A DNA stretch of 64,000 nucleotides from Microglena sp. YARC (Eukaryota; Chlorophyta; Chlorophyceae; Chlamydomonadales; Chlamydomonadaceae), in contig JAJSRW010001563.1 in the NCBI GenBank assembly GCA_022414725.1, forward strand, positions 147,001 through 211,000, in the 5' to 3' direction. Shown piece by piece: positions 1-10,587 of this stretch; the stretch's first letter is position 1, and every line of letters begins with the position of its first letter. Under the pieces are notes generated by a model, which searched no databases, had not been told where the DNA came from, and saw nothing but the letters and a program-made list of their open reading frames with translations. Both the position numbers and the translations under genes were made by a program.

Positions 1-11
1 TATCAAAAGAC

Positions 12-63
<52 letters not shown>

Positions 64-160
64 GTTATCAAAAGACACATATATACATATATATATATAT
101 ATGTTATCAAAAGACACATATATACATATATATATATATATACATGTTATCAAAAGACAC

Positions 161-195
<35 letters not shown>

Positions 196-205
196 CAAAA
201 GACAC

Positions 206-246
<41 letters not shown>

Positions 247-256
247 CAAAAGACAC

Positions 257-295
<39 letters not shown>

Positions 296-525
296 CAAAA
301 GACACATATATACATATATATATATATATATATTATGGTACATATATACATATATATATATATTATCAAAAGACACATATATACATATATATATATATAT
401 ATTATCAAAAGACACATATATACATATATATATATATATATTATATTATCAAAAGACACATATATACATATATATATATATATATTACCAAAAGACACAT
501 ATATACATATATGTATATATATATA
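1..525. repeat. AT-rich minisatellite (TATCAAAAGACACATATA family)
   Basis: About a dozen tandem units each contain the core ATCAAAAGACACATATA followed by a variable run of alternating TA. Unit length changes with the TA run. The array is open at the left edge of the window. Long Tyr/Ile-rich reading frames on both strands are a by-product of the repeat and are not called as genes. Confidence 0.95.
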
Positions 526-818
526 AATTCGTTGGTTTTAATTTAATTATTTTGTTGATGGTGGCGTACTTGATTACATTTAAAATTGTATTGCCTTGTC
601 ATTGAAAGACCATTGTTGCCACTTTAATTGTAAACAATTGCTGTGGCAATAGCTTTCTCATCGACAAGCACAATATTTGGCTATCACACTTATGTGTGCC
701 AGCCAAAGTATATGATTATACATGTACTAGTACGGTAGCCCGTGTGGCCGTTGGCCACCTCCCTCCGACCCAGGTCATTGACCCTGGTCTGGGTTACATA
801 ACGGATAACGCCCTTGTA

Positions 819-850
<32 letters not shown>

Positions 851-1788
851 GCCTACCTACATGACCTACATGATACCATACTTCCCCCTAAATATCCCCT
901 AAATATCCCCACACACTGTTTTTCTTCCCCTTGCACACCACACCACCCAGCCATCTCCACCCTCCCTCAACTTTGATTCTCTCCACACCCACCCACATTC
1001 ACATGCCCCCCTCCAAATGCCCCCCCTGCCATTCCCCCTGCGTCATTTACATTCTATTCCGTGCCACTCAAGCTGTTGCAAGTGGAAAACGAAAGTGGCA
1101 AAGAACAGGTTGGAAAGACCTGCCCCTCTGAAAACATTAGACTTGCGCGCGGGGTCAGCCACTTTTCTGCAGCAATTTAACGGATCTCCGCGCACATATA
1201 ATTAGTTGGGCGTGCAAATAATTGCTTTCTTGACTTATTAAAGCAAGCCGTTGACCGGAAAACCGCCCATCCGTCCTCCTCCTATAAAGCGAACTGGCTG
1301 TAGCATCTTATGGGACATGGTTCTCGATGCAAGGGAAACACACTAATGAGATGCGATGATCGGTTGTTAGGCGAATGAGAACTTATCTAGTTATCCTATC
1401 GCAAAGGGCACAAACATATATAGCTAATAAGCTATAGGGTTAGGTTGGGATGTTGGATGCGAGAACTCAGTTGGATACATATGGAGTATCTTCCTGGAGG
1501 CTCGCACCACTCTATATAGCTTAGATGAGTCAGCACAACAGACTGGGCAGTACTACGAGGAAGTACTGCCTAGGTCTAACGGTATGCTTAATGCATAACC
1601 AACTCCGAGGCTCACCGAACCTTGTTCGGGTATGGCTCCGCTCCATTTCCAGGACAATACTCCGCTCCGCGACGTCATCAGTGACTTACTCCGCCGGTAG
1701 AGTCCCTCGCTCCGGCTCAGTAGGGTTCTGACCCGGAGCTCCGGTACGCTAGTATCTGGCAAACAAACCTGCGACGGGAGTTCTCCCA
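526..1788. other. Stretch without a recognised gene
   Basis: No convincing coding region is seen. It contains an uninterrupted run of 29 C at 821-849 and pyrimidine-rich sequence to about 1050. From about 1440 to 1788 the sequence is less repetitive, and short overlapping frames on both strands cannot be assigned. Confidence 0.6.
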
Positions 1789-2142
1789 TTACATCGGTGC
1801 AAGGGTAAGAGGTCGCAGCGGAATCACCATGAAAGTGGCAAGAGAGGGGTGCCTTGCAGCATTAGCAGCACGAGCTTCTGCCTGCGCAGCCTGCCTTGCA
1901 GCATTAGCAGCACGAGCTCCTGCCTGCGAAGCTTGCCCTGCAGTATTGGCTTCAGCATAGGCCTCGCGCCTGGTCGGGTTAGCGGCCAGGTGCTCATTTT
2001 CAGGCATAACAGCTCGAACTAAACGTTGTCGCTGGTTTGCATCGCTCTTGTGCTCATCGTTGTGAAGGGCTCGCCTTCTTCGCTGAGTGGCAGCATTGTT
2101 TCCAGCTCTTCTGCCTTCTGGAATTGGCTGCTGGTGCGCCAT
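1789..2142 (-). CDS. Small alanine/arginine-rich hypothetical protein
   Basis: This 117-residue frame opens with ATG in the favourable context CCATGG. It has an Arg-rich N-terminal half (ATQRRRRALHNDEHK) and a C-terminal half with two imperfect copies of an Ala-rich repeat around ARAANAARQAAQ and ARAANAARHP. The composition suggests a helical, basic protein. Arg-rich leaders of this style occur at the start of some Helitron and other transposon proteins, but no conserved motif is present to prove that. It overlaps open frames on the other strand, so it could be non-coding. No function is assigned. Confidence 0.3.
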   Translation of the reverse strand: MAHQQPIPEGRRAGNNAATQRRRRALHNDEHKSDANQRQRLVRAVMPENEHLAANPTRREAYAEANTAGQASQAGARAANAARQAAQAEARAANAARHPSLATFMVIPLRPLTLAPM

Positions 2143-2584
2143 GGAGGCCTAAAGGAGCAACAAATTGTACACAAAGAGCCAGAGCGCCATGCGTGCTCAA
2201 TTTCGATTGGAGCAAAGAAAGTCGACGAAGAATTGAAACTACTTGAATTTCATTTAAAGCATTATGTGGAAGGAAGAAAGAAAGAAAGAAAGAGAAGGAA
2301 AGGGCACGAGTTTGAAAATTGTGCTGCAAAAAATGAAAAATTGTGGTTGAAGAACTGCTACGAAAATTGAAGCGATACGCGATCATGGCCATGGAGGGTT
2401 AACTCGGTTAATTCGGTTCGTTTTTGGGGCATTACGTAATTTCCCCCCGTGAACTCCATGTAGGCATGCGGTCCGCCGTGTGCGGGTGGTGACACCGCAA
2501 AGAATATGCCGGTCAGGGCCGGTCAATAGCAATATCCCTGTATGTCTAAATATATATAGATATTATATATTCATACTTATCTCC
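2143..2584. other. Stretch without a recognised gene
   Basis: The sequence between the alanine-rich ORF and the tRNA-like element includes a short purine-rich AAAG run near 2270-2300. No gene or repeat family is recognised. Confidence 0.5.
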
Positions 2585-2662
2585 TTTCGACGAATGGCTC
2601 AAAGGTAGAGCTCGTTAGGAACAAGAAGGTGCGGGGTTAGATTCCCTACGGGTGGGCTTTAG
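2585..2662 (+). other. tRNA-like segment with A-box and B-box (possible SINE head or tRNA pseudogene)
   Basis: TGGCTCAAAGG resembles the polymerase III A-box and can form a four-pair D stem (GCTC with GAGC). GGGTTAGATTCCC, about 40 bases later, resembles the B-box and T loop. A proper anticodon stem and acceptor stem could not be folded, so it is more likely a tRNA-derived SINE head or decayed tRNA than a working tRNA gene. Confidence 0.25.
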
Positions 2663-2905
2663 TGTTCTTGGTCGATGACAACCGCCATGTTAGCTTTGTC
2701 AAGATATAGTAGCAGCACGTTCCCTACCGCTGTAAGACGGGGCTCTCTTAATACCCCTAGCAAGTATTATCATTATTTTTATAGTAGTACTCGATATCAT
2801 GTCCTCCGTCATATCCTTAACCAGTTGCTGGGGGCGAGAGGGGGCCAATTCGGTATTGTTACAATAGGGATCATGCATAGTAGCGTATAGTATACTAGTT
2901 TGGTA

Positions 2906-3101
2906 CAGGGTACTACTAAGTGCGCGCGGCCGCGAGGTGCCGCGCGGCTTTTTTGAGCCCCTCTGAGCGTTTCGCGCAGTTTTTTCAAACCCCATGTGGG
3001 CGCAGCGTGCAATTTTTGCGCTTTTTGCACTAAAAAGCGCTGACCAATTTAACGTTTGTGCGCTTTAAGCGCTGACCAATTAGGCAAGAAATAGTATCCT
3101 G
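2906..3101. mobile_element. MITE, CAGGGTA family, copy 1
   Basis: This 196-bp element begins CAGGGTACTACT and ends with the near-complement AATAGTATCCTG, giving terminal inverted repeats of about 12 bp. It is flanked on both sides by the 8-bp direct repeat GTTTGGTA (2898-2905 and 3102-3109), as expected for a hAT-type target-site duplication. The interior is rich in GCGC motifs and matches, in inverted orientation, the element at 58544-58735. It has no coding capacity. Confidence 0.8.
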
Positions 3102-3109
3102 GTTTGGTA

Positions 3110-5065
3110 TAGTTACAATATGAATCATACCTAGTAGCTCAAAGTACACTACTTCGGTGTTGCACTTTAATAAATTAATAGTGGAAAGATAGGGACTACT
3201 TCCATATTGTTTCGAAATCTGCTTCTTGAGCCGTAACAAGTTAAAAAACATATACCTGAGACTGAACAGACCGATACGATTACATCTGCATCTGTGACTA
3301 TCTGTGATCCATATCCTCTAAGATGCAACGAACTTTCCCAAATCAGCATTTGCGATTTGTTTTCTGTCTTTCCGAGATGCAACATATATACCCTCCCCGT
3401 GTTGTGTTTGTGATACAATGGATTCGTTTTGTAGGCAGCTATAGGCGATTTTAGGTAGCTCCTTCAGCCAGCCACTAAGCCACGACTGGAGATTTCAGCA
3501 GTGTTGGGAAGCTGATTATCTGAACTAAAATGTGCACTAGGCTCATTTATAGGTGGGTGCATTTATAGCCAGCCGGAGGAACTACCAAGAAGCTGCTGGA
3601 AATAGTAATACAAGCGCATCTCCTGCCTTAGGCTTGGAATGCATGTGGCTTTCGTATTAGGGAACTCCAACCCGATATCATATGATGCCGGCAGTACGAC
3701 TTGGCCAAAGTACCATTTATATACAATGTTATATATATACTGCAATTTGTATGGTATCAAACTCGCCTTTGGCCAACAACATATGATATACCGGTCCCTA
3801 CTCTTGCTTACTCGGTTGTATAGCCTGCTAGGGGAGCTGCCTTTAAGCTGTTGGTACTAGCTTAACATAACAACTATGGTTGCAAACCCTACAATTTTGT
3901 AAGTATGTGCCCCTTTGGATGGCAAGATGCACAAGACTAGGAGTGATTACATGTTACATCTGCCGTCTTGGTGCTCATCATCTATAGAGATATGGTAACA
4001 TATACAAAAAAAACAAATACCACGACCCCACTATCCTCAGTGCAGAATGCAGGCTGTACGTAGGATGTAGATATAGTATGATTGTTTTCACTGTTGAAGA
4101 CAGTAAGCACGCAAATTGCTGGCTTGAGCAATGTAACTAAGTTAAAGTTCAAGTAGACGTAGTGGTGTAGACACTTTCAGAAGGGCGTAGACACCCTAAT
4201 GGCGCCTCCTCCTAGCCTTTACAGTGATTCCCCTGACATTGACAAGTCTTTAAACTGTGCAATCTACTTGTATGTGGCAGTATGCTCCCTAGTTCCCGTG
4301 AGTCTCACACGGGGGGGCTTAGCGTTGGAAGACGGTGATCAGCCCAGGGTTGACTGAAAAATATGCAACAATACGAGAAAAAAACTGGCTACTGCATTGC
4401 ATGTGTGTCTTGCATGCGTTTGTGCAGATTAAGAGAGAGAGAGAGTGTTCTTCTACATCTAGCGTGCCCCTTTCCCCTTCATGTCAGATGACAACTCAAC
4501 TATGGCCTGTACAAGTACTGCCTACATTGATGTACACATACTAGCTGATGTGTTGTACAAGTACTAACTGATGTGTTGTACACGTACTGGCTGATCTGTT
4601 TCACCCGATGCAGCACACTCACACATTCATTGCCATTGTGGAACAATAATAAACACATAATAACATGTGGAGAGATGCATGGTGGTCAAGAAAGGCTGGT
4701 CACATACTAATATACTATTGATGAGCTAATCCTCATTGTGGAGTGCGATTGATTTCATACTGTTTGATGCCATACCTTGTAAGTAACAAGGAATAACAAG
4801 ACATGCACTCAAGAGTAAACTCCTATGGCTTAAAGAACTGATTCCAAATATACATAATTCTAATTACTAATTCTAGTCAAACATCATGTGAACCGGCGCA
4901 CACTGTTGGTCAGTCAGTCGGACGCACATGCGGACAACAAGTTGAATCAGGGGGCTCCCGCCCAATATCCTAGGAGGGGGCTCCGCCAAAAAATGAGTAC
5001 AACATTGTATACCGGTGATCATACCCATGTGGTGCAAGCTGCATGTTATTTTCAAACTAAACCTG
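3110..5065. other. Stretch without a recognised gene
   Basis: Mostly single-copy sequence with no open frame that looks coding. The flanks of the MITE share some similarity, suggesting an older local duplication. A CCGCC-rich palindromic motif lies near 4950-4985. Nothing further can be assigned. Confidence 0.5.
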
Positions 5066-5070
5066 AATAC

Positions 5071-5130
5071 CGTAATGATAATGATAACACCTGGTGGGGC
5101 GTGGTATTAAGGGACCCCGTTGTACGCGGG
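5071..5130 (-). mobile_element. Extreme 3' end of a LINE (second copy)
   Basis: About 60 bp match the 3' end of the large LINE at 13.24 kb in the same orientation, sharing the core GGGGCGTGGT and the preceding ATGATAAC. Read on the minus strand, it ends in a short ATCATT-type tail. This is what a severely 5'-truncated insertion of the same LINE family leaves behind. Confidence 0.55.
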
Positions 5131-5326
5131 CATGGAACGGTCTACCACCTAGAATGGACAAGCTACCATCGCGGTTGACGACAACCTGCAAAGCTACGTG
5201 ACTGTAGGGGGCATCGAAACCCCTACTTTGTTTAAGCAATTTGGTGTACCACTTGACCAAACGTATCACTGAAACAGGCTATCTAAATACCGTAATAAAT
5301 GCAATTTCCAAGCACATTTCCAAGCA

Positions 5327-5611
5327 GTGGAGGTATGGTCCCCACTTGCACCACGTGAGCAAGAAGCACTTCGACCATATGTCTACAAGACAAGTGGATG
5401 CAAACGCTTCATGCTTATGGAAGGGGCCTTGCTTATGGACTGCCGCCTTGGGCACATGGGGCCATATCATCGTGATGACCATTCATCAACGTGGTCTTCA
5501 TTACATATAGGCCTTCAACAACTCCTTGATCTCGCTCGTCTTTGCCTCGCTATAGGCAGTGCTGCCAAACTGCAGTGCATATCAACATGGCAAGCAATCA
5601 GGAGGTATTGA
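5327..5611 (+). CDS. Unassigned open frame, possible exon or transposon fragment
   Basis: A 94-residue frame of balanced composition in otherwise non-repetitive sequence, containing PLAPREQEALRPYVYKT and a C-terminal helix-like stretch (LQQLLDLARLCLAIGSAAK). No domain is recognised. A second open frame overlaps it on the same strand. It may be a chance ORF or a piece of a mobile element. Confidence 0.2.
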   Translation: MEVWSPLAPREQEALRPYVYKTSGCKRFMLMEGALLMDCRLGHMGPYHRDDHSSTWSSLHIGLQQLLDLARLCLAIGSAAKLQCISTWQAIRRY

Positions 5612-5939
5612 TAACTGTTTTGCCAATGGTCTTGCCAAGCAGATCTATCAAGGCAGTTGTGTATTGATGGGTCAGGGCATGTCAAGGTGATTACGATCCT
5701 CAAATGTAATACATGTACTTGTTGTAACACTTAATCCATGCACTCATACACTAATATATCGCATCTAATGTCGTATTTTGTCCCCACACCTAGTACTATG
5801 CTTATCCCCCCAATTGATATTATACCTACATCACAATCCTTGCAATAGACAAATGCATGGCTGTGTCATAGACATGCCATCCCATAATAATGAGGGGGCA
5901 GTAAAATAGTAAAATAACAACACATATCTACCGGTGCGG

Positions 5940-6541
5940 TTGCTTTTTGCTTTTCGTGTGTGTGTGGGTGGGTATGATATGTGTGTGAGCGTGTGTGTGT
6001 TTGGGGGGGGTGGATATGTCATGGGTGCATGTGTGTGTGTGTGTGGATGAGTATGGTATGTAAGTGTGTTACAACAGTCTGGATGTACACTAGGGGTACG
6101 CTTTTGCACCATACGGAAATATAAGCAACATAAATATTATTTAATTAATTATAGTATAATACTGACTATTTAACATCTCAAAATATTTGGCGGTCATTTT
6201 GAGGGGGGTACCAAGAGGTGTGCATGTATTGGGAAGTGTTGACCGTTGAAGCAATCATGGCCTTTTCTGCACCCCCCCCCCCCCCCCCCCCCCATGCCTT
6301 TAGTATGAGTTGTTTCCAGGTATATCCAACTATTATTTTGAATCATTACACTTTGGAATCTGACAGATTGAAGCACGTATTCCTAGGAACAAGCTGTTTG
6401 ATGTGTTGGTGGTGGTGGTGTGTGTGTGTGTGGCTGGGGGGGGGGGGGGGGGGGGGGGCAATGGGGTAAGTGTATTTGTGTTTGTGTGTGGTTAGGTGGG
6501 GTGGGGGGTCATAGGGGTATGTGTGTGTTTGTGTGTGTGTT

Positions 6542-6599
<58 letters not shown>

Positions 6600-6773
6600 G
6601 CATGGGTGTAAAACAAAAATGGGTGCATGAGTGTAATTGTTTGTGTGTGAGGTGTGTGTGGGGTCTTGGGAGTATGTGTGTATTTGTATTTGTGTGTGTG
6701 GTCGTGGTCGTGAGTGTGTGTGTGTGAGGGGGGGTCAAGTATGGGGGTATGTCCGTAATTGCGTGTGTGTGTG

Positions 6774-6828
<55 letters not shown>

Positions 6829-7089
6829 GGGGGGGGGGTATTAGTGTAATTGTGTGTGTGTGTGTGAAGGGGGGTGGGGTGGGGGTGGGGGGGGGCTTGG
6901 TGTATGTGTGTATTTGTATTTGTGTGTGTGTGAGGGGGGGATAACGGACCAGAATCGTTACATCATCGAGGTGTTCGGCAAAGGAGTTCATATGATGTCC
7001 GAGTACTCATTATGTAGTACATATAACGAGCCATACCGTCCACAACGGGGTGCATGGGGGTATGTGTGTGTGTGTGTGTTAAAGTGTGT

Positions 7090-7120
<31 letters not shown>

Positions 7121-7148
7121 GCATTGGGATATGTGTGTATTTTAGTGT

Positions 7149-7179
<31 letters not shown>

Positions 7180-7190
7180 GGACCCTAGAC
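5940..7190. repeat. Compound (TG)n(G)n microsatellite region
   Basis: Long TG runs alternate with G homopolymers (for example near 6440, 6585, 7105 and 7170), with one C tract near 6274. The block TTTGTGTGTGTGG recurs. A short non-repetitive island at about 6940-7045 could once have been coding but is not recognisable. All open frames here are Val/Cys/Gly low-complexity artefacts. Confidence 0.9.
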
Positions 7191-7758
7191 CCAGTTCAAT
7201 TCAACTCATCAAATTAAATCAAATTGAATTCCATTCAAATAAATTCAATTCAATTGCACCTGGTAACAAATAATTGCAAATTTGAGTTTGGACGCCCCTC
7301 CATGCGCCCTAAATTTGCATATTATAATATGCTTTGATGTTCCACATTCAAATCAAATGTGACAAATGGCACTAAGTTGGTGTGGGCAAACTGCATTTCT
7401 GGTTTTGGTCTACTTTGTTTTTCGTTTCCATATTTTTGTGTTTTTGATGTCGTGCTTTCCGGGGCAAAGTACACTTTTTCATCGCCAAATTAATGTGTGT
7501 ACAAGCATGAGAATTAGCAAATCACACACTGCACAACAAACGTTTGGGTAATATGGCATGTGGACTTGGTCAACATTTTCAATAATTTGAATTACATAGC
7601 ATCAGTGCTCGGCTGTGAATTGGGAAGGTGGTAGAGGTGGAGTCATAACAAGGGAAGGTGGGTGGGTGGGAGGGTGGGGATGGATCATGAGGCAATATAA
7701 TATAAATATAAAGGGCTCACTTGATGTTGTTCCAACACCTGTGACTGACCCAACTCAC
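7191..7758. other. Downstream flank of the ankyrin gene
   Basis: AT-rich sequence with short AATTCAA motifs (7195-7265) and no recognised exon. The last visible ankyrin exon ends at 7759. Any further exons toward the gene's 3' end were not recognised. Confidence 0.5.
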
Positions 7759-7857
7759 TATGCCTTGGGCGGATGGGTCTGCCCCCTGCTCCAACAGTGC
7801 CTTCACACACTCCAAGTGTCCTTCGGTAGCAGCCCACATAAGAGCAGTCCGCCTGTT
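7759..7857 (-). CDS. Ankyrin gene, last recognised single-repeat exon
   Basis: A 99-bp exon between acceptor TTTGGTAG and donor ATA|GTGAGT. It encodes NRRTALMWAATEGHLECVKA, then LLEQGADPSAQGI, a textbook ankyrin repeat. The intron that follows matches that after the exon at 10176-10078. Confidence 0.85.
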
Positions 7858-8372
7858 CTACCAAATGTATTTAAATATGAAGGAATGGGAGGTAAGTGGC
7901 TTTGGAATAGTGGAAACATGAAGAGTGAGGTGTCTATAGTAAGGAGTGCAGAGTATGCGATAGCTTCCGCAACCCACCCATAACAACACATGCCACCATT
8001 TAGTTTATGCAACATCATAATATTTACCAATGTATTGTATGGTCTTACACCTTGGTCACATAGTATGGCATGGGACCAACTTGGTCATAAAGTACATAGT
8101 AGAGAGTGTGAATACCTGAATACACAAATTCAAGTACCATAAGTTTAACCTTGCTTGCATTAAACCCAGAGATTACCAACTGCTGTGAGCATTATTGTTC
8201 AACCCATAACTTTTTTTTTGCAACAAGCAACAAACCATAGGCAACTTTTCTCTCAAAAGTATAGATAAAACCCTTGTCCTAGTAACAAAAATCAAACACA
8301 ATTGATGGATTCAACTCACAAATTATCATAAATATGGTTTAGGTGGTGGTATTGGTGGTGGTGTGTGTGTGT

Positions 8373-8405
<33 letters not shown>

Positions 8406-9741
8406 GGGGGGGGGGGGGATTTGTGCATGCAAGCCTAAGCAAAAGCTGTTTGTGGTGTGTGTTTATTTATTTTCGTGGAGGGGCATGTGAGTAGGCATGC
8501 ATAAGCACAATATGTTTGAGGTGTGTGTGCATGTGGGGGTGGGTGGGTGGGTGGCTGAGGGGGGGGGGGGGGGGGGGGGGAATGCGTGCACGTAGGCGTC
8601 AGCACAATATGTGTTATGTGGTAATGGTGGTGGTGGGTGGGTGGGTACGGTGGAGGGTATGTGCGCACACATGCCTAAGTATAGGCTTGTTCAAAATTGG
8701 ATTTTTCTAAAAAAGAAATCAGGCTAGTAACAGTCTTGAACCACACATGTACTATCCAGTATGAGTGCTTGTGTTGAATTGTTTTATGCATACCCCATCA
8801 TACTGTAAGAAGCCTTGACAAGGAAGATGTAAAGCAGTTGGTGATTTTTTTCATTGGCCTGGTCAAGTAACATGGGTGTTTGGGGCATGCCACAATTCCC
8901 TTATAGTACACAATGCACCCCCTCCCCAAATCACCTATTGCATGCATGGCTGTATCCAAAGATCCAGGCTACTTCACATTGTGTGGTACTCTGATGCTGG
9001 TGTGTGCTATGGGCACACATGCTCATTTTGATGCCTCTAGTCCCTATTTCCTAGCACCCTACATGAGCACTTGGCACCTTGCATGGAACCTCATCCCCGA
9101 GAGGTAGTTCAGATTTGAATTGGTGTATCCTGTGCATGCAACACAAGTCTGGTATACAAACCAAGCGGGAAGCACTTGAATCCCACCATGCTACAACAAT
9201 CTTGCAAGGGCTTTAAAGCGGCAAAATACAAAAAAGACCGAAACCGCGTGGCATATACCAAAAATAAAAGCCTTTCATACTGGACCTGGCTCCGGTAGAA
9301 AGATGAAGTGTAGCGCAGTAAGTTGGCAATGCAAATTCTCCAAATAGCCCATTGTGGAAGTTGACAGGTACGGAAAAGCTTGTTAGCCCAATTAATTTTC
9401 GTCTGCATCGGGACTTTTGAACAAGCCTAGAACAAGCTGCTTGAAGTGGTGGTGGTGGTGGGTGGGAGGGTGGGTGGGTGGGTTGGTGGTTTGGTGTGTG
9501 TGGTTGTGGAAGGGGGGGGATTGGAACATATGTTATGCGTGTGTGTGTGTGTGGGATGGAGGTGGTGGGGTGGTGATGGGGTGGGGTTGGGTTTGTTGTG
9601 TGTGTGAGTGTTATGTTTGTATGTGTGTGTGTGGGGTGGTGGGGGATATGTTATGTTTGTATGTGTGTGTAATGGGTGGGGGGATGGGTTATGGGGGTAA
9701 TCTTATTCGTGCGTCTGTGTGCGAGTGTGTGTGTGTGGTGT

Positions 9742-9772
<31 letters not shown>

Positions 9773-10542
9773 GGGGGTATGTGTGTGTGGGGTATGTTAT
9801 GCGTGTTTGTGTGTGTGGGTGGGGGTGGGTGGGGTGGGAGTGTGGGGGTGGAGATCATTATCGTTACCTGGGGATGTTAAAATAGTAGTGCCACAAATAC
9901 TGAGAGCGGCACGGAAATACAACACCTTATCACATGAAACTCATATCATTGAATTGAAATACAATTAAAGGTGGTTGGGTGGGATGGGACCATGCAATGA
10001 CCCACACCCACATGTGCATATATTCTATACATGGCTCGCATGATGTTGTTCCAATAAATGTGACCGACCCAACTCACAATGTCCTTGGTGCTTGTATTAG
10101 CCCCTTTCTCCAGTATTGCCTTGACACTATCCGCATGGCCTAGACGAGCAGCATTGGAAAGAGCAGTTAAGCCAATCTACAACATGCATTGAAATGAGGG
10201 GTGTGGAGGGGAAGTGAGTTTCAAAATAGTTGACTGGGATTATTGCTTATAATGGTTGTACGGCTCGATAGGCATATAAGGGGAAAACATGTTTTTCTGA
10301 TGATCCAGTATAATAATTGTATTATTGTATTTATACGATGCATTTTAAGACTTTTGTACTGACATTGAACATTATAGGGTTATTATTATTTCAAGGGGGG
10401 GGGGGGGGTCCACAATTAAAATGGGCTCAATGATAGTTGTATGGATTTGTTATTATGCCGTTACACCCAAGGTGTAATTCTTGGGAGTCATGAAAGATAC
10501 CCTAAGGATACTCACCCATACATTTGCAATCAAGCGTGGGGT

Positions 10543-10587
<45 letters not shown>

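Noticed and set aside
2585..2662. A functional tRNA gene
   Set aside because: A-box and B-box are present, but the acceptor and anticodon stems do not pair, so it was kept only as a tRNA-like element.
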